Positions 50,701 through 62,700 of a DNA stretch of 64,000 nt are shown here, piece after piece (within the stretch, counting starts at the first letter, position 1; every line of letters begins with the position of its first letter). The DNA is from Bolinopsis microptera (Eukaryota > Ctenophora > Tentaculata > Lobata > Bolinopsidae). Both the position numbers and the translations under genes were made by a program. The stretch spans positions 14,713,837-14,777,836 of the forward strand of contig NC_087073.1 in assembly GCF_026151205.1 (NCBI RefSeq). The letters are read 5' to 3'. Below the pieces are notes generated by a model that was given only the letters and a program-made list of their open reading frames with translations, had not been told where the DNA came from and did no database searches.

Positions 50701-53700
50701 TAATTAGAAATTTAGTTACAGGTTCTACAGAGGAAATTAGAAATTTAGTTACAGGTTCTACAGAGGAAGTGATTAGAAATTTAGTTACAGGTTCTACAGA
50801 AGAAATAATTAGAAATTTAGTTACAGGTTCTACAGAAGAAATAATTAGAAATTTAGTTACAGGTTCTACAGAAGAAATAATTAGAAATTTAGTTACAGGT
50901 TCTACAGAGGAAATTAGAAATTTAGTTACAGGTTCTACAGAGGAAGTGATTAGAAATTTAGTTACAGGTTCTACAGAAGAAATAATTAGAAATTTAGTTA
51001 CAGGTTCTACAGAAGAAATAATTAGAAATTTAGTTACAGGTTCTACAGAAGAAATAATTAGAAATTTAGTTACAGGTTCTACAGAAGAAATAATTAGAAA
51101 TTTAGTTCCAGGCTCTACAGAGGAAATCAGAAATTTAGTTACAGGCTTTACAGAGGAAATAATTAGAAATTTAGTTACAGGTTCTACAGAAGAAATAATT
51201 AGAAATTTAGTTACAGGCTCTACAGAGGAAGTAATTAGAAATTTAGTATCAATGCACCGTGTTCCTTTTTGATAATTTAGTTTAATTTTAGCTAAGATGA
51301 GAAATTATCATCTAGTAGGCCATAGCTTTTGGGAGGACCCATGAAAAGTTTATATGTAAATCAGAAGTGAGTTCTTTAGTCTTTACTGCGAAATTTGAAA
51401 GCGAGTGTACAAAATATCATTGAGATTGTAATTACCTAGTATAAAAGACGTTTTATTAGCATAGACTTTTCCCAAGCTTACAATTAAAACAATTCCTTGT
51501 ACTTGTAGCCTGTAGGCGCCAAATGATATAAAAATATTGGCTATCATAATTCGTATCCTGCAAAAGATCCGAATGTGAAGAGAAAAGTGGGTTAATAAAC
51601 AAAGAACCCAATTTTCTGTCAATCAACCACGGAATTAAATCGATTGTGAAAAAGTCGATGATCTTGAAATTAGAAAGTGGGCGCCAAATAATAATTCTTC
51701 ATTATAAATCATCCGTAATTCTACCTAGTCTGAATAGCAAACAATAGAACCGCAGCCCCCACCAGGGTCCAGGGGTGGAGCTAGGGGGGCGCAGCCCCCC
51801 GGAAAAATTTTGCGAAATAGGGTGTTTTAGACGACATTTGGCATTAAATAAATTTGTAGGACAGCAATAAACTGGGATTGAAAAGAATAAAGTACTCACG
51901 TAAATTTGGTAACTTCACAACAGCAATCTGCATTCTCCAATCAGAATTTACGACTTACTCAGGCCTCATCGTCGTAAGATTTTGACATTTCCTACGGTCT
52001 GGGGGACACTATTGACTATTTATAGAAGTCTTCTAGAATGTTCGCTTGGATGTTATGACAGATATTTACTAATCCACAGTTCAAATCTTTGACACTGACT
52101 GCAGTCATAAACACAGACCAGTTACCAGGCGGCCATGGGGACTAGGGGGCTTATCTTTTTTCTGGGGTTCAATTTTTTCGGGGGGGGGGGGGGGGGGGGG
52201 GCTGCAGCCCCCTAGAGACAAGTTCAGGGTTGGGTTCAGGGTTGGGGTTAGGGTTTGGGTGGCGCCCAGATATACTGAGTTAGAATCAAATTGTGTAATG
52301 TTACAAGTTTATTACTTCCTATAAGAGGGTGTTTGGTTCCCCCTCAGGCCTCGTGTTCATGTTCAAGTGCGTATCATGTGATGATTAAATAAACCAAGAC
52401 TTAATTGATACATGTTTCGTATCCCGCGCGCGAAAAGTGGCATGCAACGTATGTCAAAGACTTAATATTGTGAAATTTCATTATTTATTAATATTATCAG
52501 TATGGAGAGGGGAGAGAAATCGCCGCGCGTTATGATATTATTAGTATCCTTACAGTGGGTGGGCGACAATTGACCCCCCGACAATTGACCACCCGACAAT
52601 TGACCTCCTGACAATTGACCCTAACCCTAACCCTAGCCCAAACTTTAACCCTAACCCTAACCCAAACCCTAATTTAACCCTAACCCTAACCTTGTCGGGG
52701 GTCAATTGTCGTACTGAGCCCTAGATTTCGCGACAATTGACCCCAGTGTAATTACATAGGGGGTCATTTGCTGTGGGGTCAATTGTCGGGGGTCAATTGT
52801 CGGGGGTCACTTGTTGGGGGGTCAATTGTCGCGGTACGTTCACAGTTACTATTGTAGCTTAAGATTCGACATTTGTATTGCTTGTATTTCTTGTACTATA
52901 CTGATTGCAGAAACAAAACAGCATAGAATTATAGCACACAAGCATTTCGATGGACTTATTATATTTAATCAACAGCATTTTTTGTGTCTGAACTCAGTTT
53001 GCATAATATGGAATGAAACAGGGAATTTATACTTCAATCAGATCGACAATAGATATTGGCTATTGCAAATACAACATATATCCAGAGACATCTAAAATAT
53101 TTCGGGAATTGAATTATACCTTTCAAAGCTTAAACGTCTGCTGTTCAGATTATATCTGGAATTTAGCTGGGCTGGCTACATCTATACTTATTCCACGTAC
53201 CAGTTGCACCTGCTTCTCCCTGAATATCACATACTGATACTTATTACTCGAACTCATAGCCATGATAAATTATAACTGGTGATGCAGTCCACAAGTCGGA
53301 GAAATTCTACGAGCAAAATGATAGAATGGAAACGAAGCAAAATCAAAAGTTAAAAGCTCTCTGAAATGTTTTACCATCCCACATGGAACTCTAAAGTTAA
53401 TGAACTTTATTGTAGAAAACAATGTTGGCTCACTTGATCCTTTATTTAGCAGAGGAAAAGTTAACTAACTGGAGATTCAAATTAGCAACGAACCAGCTGC
53501 AGCAAACAGGTTTAATATCACGCCTTACCGGCGACTTATCAGAACTTAAATAAAATTATCAGATAGAAGATATTGTAAGGATCAAGTTCTTGTATGATAT
53601 AGATCTCTTGCACGATATAGATCTCTTGCACGATATAGATCTCATAAATCATTATATATAGTTCAAGGGAATTTACTGTCAAGTACAATACAGCGATGAT

Positions 53701-56700
53701 TCATAAGAACTAGCTGACGTTTTTTGTAATGATTAAATTCTCTGTTGATTTCTAGGGGTTAGCCACCGTGCAGATCAGTGGTCGACCGGGGCCGGCCCCG
53801 GCCAAAATCACAACCCCCGGCCCTTCCCGGCCCCGGCCAAAATTTGGCAATTCGCCGGGGGTAAACCCCGGCCCCGGCGGCCAATAAATTTAACCCCGGC
53901 CAAAAACCATGCATTTGCCGGGGGCACAGCCGGGGATTTTATGAATGATTTTGGCACATTTTTGAAAAAAATCAAACACAATTTAATGGTAATTTTGAGA
54001 TTTCAAAGTTGAAAAAGTTATTGTCTACGTTGGGTACGTTTAAATATAGAAAATACAACATACGGCTTAAATTAAACTATGGCTAGTAACATAAAAGCCG
54101 TGGTTCTTCCTCAGTATCAGACTTTTCAATTAATCGTCTCCGAGAAATTTGCGATAAAAAATACGTAGAAACTAAAAAGTAAAAATACTGCACTGCAGCT
54201 AAAACTACGGCTCAACGTAAACTACAGAGCCTAACATTAATGGTAAATTTTTGTGAACCGAGCCATATTTGGATGTGGGATTACTTTTAAATCCCGAGGT
54301 CCAGATAAAGTAGCAGCTGAGGGTTATCCTCAGTTCCGAGTTGAGGATTAAATTAAGTATGGATCTCAATTAAGTATGGATCTCAGGATAATGAGGATTA
54401 TCCTGAGTTGGTTCACAGCACGAAGTTGCGGTTTAATCCTCAAGTCGGTGAGGATAAGCCGCACCTCGAGTTTAATCCTTCCTGATTGCATCACACCAGC
54501 CTAAATTATTATCAAATTTATGTTTCAATTTCTGACTTCAGTTTGGTAAACTACCCCCGGCCCCGGCAAAATGGAAGATTTCCCGGCCCCGGCCAATTCT
54601 CAGTGGTCAGCCCCGGCCCCGGCTATATTGGGGCTCCCTGGCCCCGGCCCCGGTCAGAATCCTACCCCCGGTCGACCACTGGTGCAGATTGTCGAAGAGC
54701 AAGAAACAGAGTCTTTACTCCGATATAAGGCGATGGTGTCGATTGAAGATTGAATTAAATATCAGATTATCAAAATCTGAATTATTTATAAGAAATTAAG
54801 AACGTATTCCGTATGTTTACTTGTGTATCTGTTCTTAAGAAAAAGCTCATCCTTAATACTCGATTAATAACAGATAAACATGAACATAGGGAGTTGCCGC
54901 TGCCGTTTAGTCTCGAGTTATTACCAACAGTTATTACCAACAGTTATTACCAACAGTAACATAAAGTTCAGAAAATTGTTGCAAAATATGTGATTTCCCG
55001 TCGTTTCAAATTTTCATGAAAAAAAGTTCACAAAAACGGAGAAACGGAGAAACTAGGCAAATAGTACGAATCTGTAACCACATGTTGCTTTCGAGTCTAC
55101 AACTAAGACAATTTGCAGATTAATAGGGATTGACCGTCCCTGGAAGTCCCTGTCTCGTCATCGTTAATCCGGAGGGGTTGCACCAGGGGCGGTGGTAACA
55201 GAACTTCAAGACTCTCGGAGTCTGTTGTCGATATCTATGTATAATATAATTATGGTATATAACTTGGGAGTCTCTCTCTCTCTCTAGCAGCAGGAGTTGG
55301 AGAATGGGAACGCGTTGTGAAAGCCACCGCAAGGAAGGCTTACCGCTTACTGTCGACGCCGACCAATCAAAAGAAGATTTTGAGTCTATCACATTTTGAT
55401 ATTAACGTTTGATGGATCACTGCAGATTTGTGAAACGCCTGCAAACTATCTGTGTGCGAATAATAGATCGCATGCTCTAATACATTCAAATTTATAGACA
55501 AACCGTGACAGTGACAGTCACCAAATATTATTTATAATCAATCAATCATTGTCATAAAAACTTGTCTTAAGTCTGATAATGTCAATAAATTTAAATGCTC
55601 GGTTTTAACACATTCCACTATAAAAATAAGTTCAAATAATGATGACTGAAACACCACTAGAATTTACTGCAAGATCTGTAGCATAAATGTCCGTTCTTTG
55701 TCACCACTCACCATCTCTGAACTCAAGATATTTGATAAAGTAGTGTTGAAATTGGACCATGTCCACTTTAAACGGAGTGTGCCAAGTTACCCAAATCTAA
55801 ATAATGTTCGAATAAAATAGATCACCATACCATACGGCATACGACCTCCTGCTTCGTTGATTCCCCTAGCTAAGAAAGGGGGCCGACACTCCCAGTAAAA
55901 AGATAACATCTGATCGCAAATAACTACTAACTGTACTACTCATGAGTCATGCAACAAATCCGTCGATATAATTATCATGGTTTATCTATCGAGCCATTGA
56001 CAATATCTATATATATATTATATAACCATGTGCATTGTGCATGGTTAGAAAAAATGTTTCCACATCTTTATCGATTGTAATGTTTTTGGTGGTATGATTT
56101 GGAGGAGATAAACAGACACGAGTTCAATTTATAAGTAAACCTGAAACCACTGGATGAGTGGAAATTTGGCACCAAATTTGAAATTTTCGAAATTCTTAAA
56201 ATCCACGGGAATGTTGTTGCGTTTGTGCGTGCCATCGCTATAAGCGTGATGAAAAAGGTTCAAAATATAATCTTCGCGCGTGCGCTTTGGCAGTGCAAAA
56301 TTAGCTTCCTATCCGGCAAATTGCCGTTATAGAAGCTTTTACTATCATGACAGTATGATATATTGACATGATAGTCAATGTAATGCTTTGTTATTTTACA
56401 GTTGAGTACATTTTCTCGAACATTTCAGCCCTGTACATCTATATCAGATTACGGAAAAAACATTAAATAATCATGAAAAACTCACTTTCCCCCGAGAATA
56501 AAGGAACTTTTCTTCGTGATGAGCTCAAAGGGGTAGGTCATGTTAGGGTCGCTGTTATCCGCTATACTCTGCAAATATGTTGGAATGTTAAATGTATGGT
56601 GTTGAAGAATTTGTTCGTGATTTTATGTGACCTTTAACCTTTAACATTCACAATTGTGGCAATGTATCCACTTAGCATGCGGAGGTATTTTGAGAATTTG

Positions 56701-59700
56701 TTAAAACCTAAGTGACTAATCAGTGGTACTGTAAAGCAATTTTCAAGGTATGATAAATATGTGTGGTTCATGTACAAAGCAAGTGAAAATCAAGTTAAGT
56801 CGCAGCACGGACAGTTGCACTTGCATTGCACTTTCGGAGATTCAAACTATGTATAAAATGTTATAAAACACAAAAATGTAAGAACCTGCTTACCCTCAAG
56901 TCACTGACGAAGATCTTTTTGTTACATTTGTATTTACCGTGACCCTCTATCTTGCATATAAGTATCACATCACTAAACTGAAACACACATGGTGAGGAAT
57001 AATCATTTCAAACGGGTGTGAATCATTCTGTGGTTACACAGTGCACACTCAACTCAGGGGTGTAGGAAGCGGGGGGGCAGGGGGGGCCGTCGCCCCCCCA
57101 TGAAATTTGGGCAAGGGGCCAAAAAGGGCCAACTTTTTAATTTAGGCTTTTAAAAATTTTTGGGAAACATTTTTTTCCCCCGAAAATTTTAAAGTCAAAA
57201 ATTTTCAAAGTTTTCTTGAAAACTACTTTTGTTCATGTTTCATGCTACCCTGATCATTATGAGCCGAAAATATTTTTTTCGGTTTTCGAAGTCCGCACCT
57301 ACCCTTCGATATACGATTTTAAACTCGTGGGTTCCCCTTTGTGATGCGATCTCGGAAGGCAGGCCTCCCCTTCGTAATACGAGCTCGGAAGCGGGAGCTC
57401 TGCTTTTAGAGGTACGTATCGTGAATGACTCGGACCGAAAATTTTCTAAGTCAAAAATTTTCAAAGTTTTCTTGAAGTTGAAAACTACTTTTGTTCATGT
57501 TTCATGCTACCCTGATCATTATGAGCCAAAAATATTTTTTTCGGTTTTCGAAGTTCGACATACGATTTTGGACTCGAGGGTTCCCCTTTGTGATGTGATC
57601 TCGGAAGGCAGGCCTCCCCTTCGTAATACGAGCTCGGAAGCAGGAGCTCTGCTTTTAGAGGTACGTATCGTGAATGACTCGGACCGAAAATTTTCTAAGT
57701 CAAAATTTTTAAAAGTTTTTCTGGAAATTACTTTTGTTCATGTTTTATGCTACCCTGATCATTCTGAGCCGAAAATATTTTTTTCGGTTTTTTTAAGTCC
57801 GTACCTACATTCGGAAGGTTGTGGATGTAATACTGATTGGTTTCATATACTAATTATAGAAAACGTAATATTTGGCCCACAGATTTGAAGGAAAATACAC
57901 GAATTTGGTTCTCAGATTTAAAGGAAAATTCGCAATTTGACGCGGAGAACTGAAAAAATCGCGATTTTTCGTGAGGCCAGGATCTGAAAAATCGCGACTT
58001 GTCGCGGCAAACGTGAAAAATCGCGATACCGCACATGCTGCAATTTCCTTTTGTCCTTAACCTCGAAATTCAGGCTTTGGCGCGAAGCGCCAAAAAATTC
58101 AGGCTGTGGCGCGAAGCGCCAAAAAATATTTAGAATTTGGCCCCCCCATGAAGAAAATCATTCCTACACCCCTGACTCAACTCATTGTTTAAGAGAGTCT
58201 TTACAATTCATGAGATCATATTACAAATAAAGAGTGCAATCAGGATAAGATTTCAAATTATCACGTTCTTGATACTCATACATTAACACTTTGTAATGCC
58301 TTCTTATATTGAGATACATGCGGTGAAAATCATCCCGTTGTAATAATAGTGGTACAAAATAAAAAGCTGCTCAGCCTAAAAAACTTCTAAAGTTCTAATG
58401 ATTCAGAGCTGTTTATACTAAAGTAATTTAGTAATTAAATTTATTATTATATACCGTCTAACTCTTACCAGGAATATAAATCTGTCCTGTATGTTCCGTC
58501 TACTCATTTTCATTATTTTCCCATGTTTTATGTAAACCATGGGGGCCCTAGTTTCTTGTTTCTCTAACGTCAACCCCAGACCGCTCACGTTACTTAACAG
58601 CTGTGATACTAGCTGGAAATTCTCCTGAACAGAAAAAATTATTGATGTAACAAAAGCACGGATTTGTGGGTAAGATAGAAAGCAATATTTAGAAATAGAC
58701 GACACTCTTTCTTTCTGTTCACACAAATATAACATTTTCATTTGCAACGTAAAGTTAAACTTGAGGATCTCAGGATTATTACCAGTTTAGTGATGTTATC
58801 GTTGGCTTTGTTAGCAGCGAGAGCGACCTTGTCCAAACTATCTTTAACATCTGGATAATCAGGACTTGTCTCGTCCAGTCTCTCTATGTACTGCTCTAAT
58901 AACATCCTGAAATACAGTGGCTTACACTAACTACCTTACAGGGTCAAGTAGCCTCTTCTCAACCGTTCAATCTACCCTGTCATATAATAAGACATTAAAA
59001 GTGCAGATTTATAGCCAATGGCTATGATTCCCATTATTTGCTAGAAATTATCTACTGGATGCTTCTTTGCATCTTTGATCACATGAGGTCGCAAACCTTG
59101 TCACGTAAGCTATTAGAATTGATTCGAATTGTCGGGGTTTATGAGCATATTTGCTCTGACAGTCAAATTCCTGGTTTGTTCTGATTTCTCGCAGCAAGGG
59201 ATCGCTCATTACTCGCAATATTTTACATAACCGATCATAAAATTGAGCATTTGACGCAGTTGCAGTCTACAGGAGTGACATATGTAATCTTAGAGTCAGG
59301 TTGAGACGACTATTAAGTCGACGCCCAGCCTCATACAGCTCCAAAAACACTGCAAATTTCCTCGTTAGATATGAGCATTTTTATGCAGCAAATTGGCTCA
59401 GCAATAAACTGGAAGATAAGAGTCAGAGAATATCTAACATGTTGGCAATCAAACAACATTCATATAACAGTCCAACAACTATCTAAACATATTACAGCAG
59501 CTAGAATGTTACGTCATTTACACCCTCCTCCCATATACATATTATCACCAACTCTTCTATTCGGAAAAGGGAGACTTTTAATAGGGTGAGTTTGTGATAA
59601 ATCGTTATAGACCAAAACATAATAGTTATAAATAAACGGTCGTATCAAACGCCCTAAGAGTAGAATACATGTCCAGTATTCAAACGCGCTAAGTCAGTGT

Positions 59701-62700
59701 AAACTGTAAAGTATAGGCACTTCCGTAGAGGAGACTTAGTGGGTGGTATTCGCACTCAACTATGTGTATACCATTGTATAAGAGTAGAAACTGAGAAGAC
59801 ATTCTGCATGAAATGCAGCTTTATCTGAAGAATTCTAGAAGACTTTAGAAGCACTAAATTCGTTAGAATTCACCCAAAATTCAAAAAGGTGTTTCTCAGA
59901 CTGACCTGTATCTTGGTATCCTCTGAACTGGACCCAACATGTGTTGTGAGATTTTGAGCTTCTGGCAATGTTCATCATCTGCCTGGAATATGATCAGTAT
60001 TGTAACACAACATCTACATATAATATATAATATATATTATATATAATAATATATATTATATACTAGCAGGAACCCGTCTAACCCCAAAGTGGTGTCAAGA
60101 GACAGCAATATTTAGGCGACTGTATTGGCACATGTAAAATGTAAATGTTTTATACCCTTAACTTTATATTCGTTTATTTAATTAACACAACACAGAAATT
60201 GTATCGCTGTGAACAAACTGAACATCAATGTAAGATGGTGCAAATAACAGGTCGTATTAAAGTGTAATCAGGCGCTAACATCTCCAGACACGTTAGGTGC
60301 CCGTTTAATCTGGTTTAATTAGCACAAGTAAGACTGGATTATATTATAAAACTAGGTTATATTATTACTGATGAGTGATGACTTAACGACAACACACGCT
60401 CTTTTATAGTATAATACTGATATGTTATATATTGTGTTAGGTTAATGGAGTACACGAATATGCTGAATTTATCCAACATTTATTAGAACTTACTACACAC
60501 TAGACGCCAGACGGAATGAGTGCTAACAGGTACGAGATAATTTAATTTTCTTACAAGATAGTAAATTAGTTTATTTCAGGCCGTTTTCAAGATAACTCTA
60601 CCCTAACTTCAAGGAGAACTTACAAATAAATAGTTGCCTAAATTTGTAATGTAACATTCACTATAATTATACTCAACAAGGTTCAAATCCTTGATCGAAA
60701 TCGTATACATGCCTACCTCTAAATCTTTGACGATCTGAGAGAAATTCTCGTTTTTAGCGGACATCTCATTAAGGGTCTTAATGGCATTCTCAAACTTGGC
60801 CATGTAGTCGGTATAAAGCTGGAAGTAGGGAGCTATGGACTTCATTATATCTCCTATCCTCGGACGTAACTGCCTGGGTGGAATGAATAATCACGCTAGA
60901 AAACCTATTTATAATACATTTAGTTCAAATTTCGGGATTTGTCATTTTATTCCCAGTTTTCTAAGACCGCTATTTTTATCCACATATCCGTTGGTTTAAG
61001 GCTTATTCAGTAATTCGATACACCATAATGTAAACAACTTAATTATGTATTATGTAAGCACTAAAGCTATGAGTAGAACTTTATACATAAACGGAAAGTC
61101 AAAACAGAAAGTGTAAGATATCACATTTCGATTTACGAGATAATTTAAGCTTTTTGCAACCCACCAATTTTCAATTCTATCTTTGAGCCTATCTCGTAAA
61201 ACCACGTGAAGATTCTGTAACTCGTGGGTGTTTATGAAGATTTCTCTGATAGTCTTGTCGGGGAACATGTACACCCCTTCATCCTGAACAGTGAAATTTA
61301 ATTTACTTCAAAGCAAATATTAAATAATATATTAGTCAAGGAGTGACGCAATGGTTAGTGTGATTTAACGCATTTGAAATAAATTGTTCTGTCAAATTTG
61401 CGGAGTGTTTTGCGGAGTGTTTGCGGAGTGTTTGCGGAGTGTTTTGCGGAGTGTTTGCGGAGTGTTTGGGGCTGCTTGTTCCCAGTACAATGTGACGTTA
61501 GTTGAAATCATGCTTCAGAGGTTGAGGAGGTGAGCAACAGTTGAGGTGATCTAACTCTGAGCTAACACTGTATTATCACATATCACATAATGGAGAGATA
61601 ATGCTTTGAATATGATCTAAGATATTATACTGAGTACACTAATACGTTGGACAAGCTCCAATCATTTGAAAGCAACTGTGTGCTTATGTCTAATGTCTAT
61701 GAAATTCAGTAGAGTTGAGTATATTTTATCTATTGAAATGATATTGAATTTTAGCATCCAAGTCACAAGTAAAAAAGCTATCGTGATTTAATAACTCACA
61801 TCTTTTAATCTATTTCTGAAAGTTTCGTTGATTAAAGTTAAAGTTGAATAGTAGGCTTCCTCTGTCGTATATAACTCTTCGGCAATTTTAAACCTGAAAT
61901 TAATTATTAAAAATGAAATTTACTGGAAACAGTTATATAATTTGAATGTTCAATGGACATAGCCCATGGAATGGTAAAGACATTTGGTTTTGAATTATAT
62001 TTATAATAGTTCTGGAATTTTACCTCCTTCTTTTGTTTTTCTCTTGGGGCGTCTCTTCTCTTCGTTTGGTCATTTCTTCCTCGTAGGTTGCGTCGTGTTC
62101 TTCTTCCCCAACATCGCTTTCCTGGTCTGACGGAGTTTTCATGTTAGTAAATATAATACTGTTACGTTACCTTAGAATACATTATTTTATTTGAATCCTA
62201 AGTTATAATAGCCGGCAATTTGAGGGGCACTAGTGAAAAGGTATGAACCAGAAAGGTGGCTGATTGGTTAATGAGAAGTACTGGAATACTGAGTAGTGGA
62301 GGAGTGAACTAACCTTGTGTATCACACTCAGAAACTGTGTGAACTAACCTTGTGTATCACACTCAGAAACTGTGTGAACTAACCTTGTGTATCACACTCA
62401 GAAACTATGTGAACTAACCTTGTGTATCACACTCAGAAACTGTGTGAACTAACCTTGTGTATCACACTCAGAAACTGTGTGAACTAACCTTGTGTATCAC
62501 ACTCAGAAACTATGTGAACTAACCTTGTGTATCACACTCAGAAACTATGTGAACTAACCTTGTGTATCACACTCAGAAACTATGTGAACTAACCTTTGTA
62601 TCACACTCAGAAACTGTATGAACTAATCTTGTGTATCACACTCAGAAACTGTGTGAACTAACCTTGTGTATCACACTCGGAGACTATGGGAGCCTCGTCC

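Larger units (their letters stand above)
26554..56485 (-). other. 29.9 kb intron of the FGD-like gene
   Basis: The donor GTGAGT follows exon 56486-56568, which ends after two bases of a Lys codon. The acceptor precedes 26553, where the first base completes the codon and the frame goes on with [12 protein letters not shown], the typical last helix of a PH domain. The intron therefore splits the first PH domain. It contains four protein genes on both strands and most of the repeats of the window. All the other introns of this gene seen here are below 2.1 kb. Confidence 0.88.

Noticed and set aside
57229-57888. 219-codon frame with internal repeats
   Set aside because: Lies entirely in a hAT-like element and follows its amplified module; the first and later copies keep the frame only by unit length.
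62306-62668. Regular 35 bp repeats resembling a CRISPR array
   Set aside because: Units are contiguous without unique spacers, in an animal gene, and derive from a splice donor.
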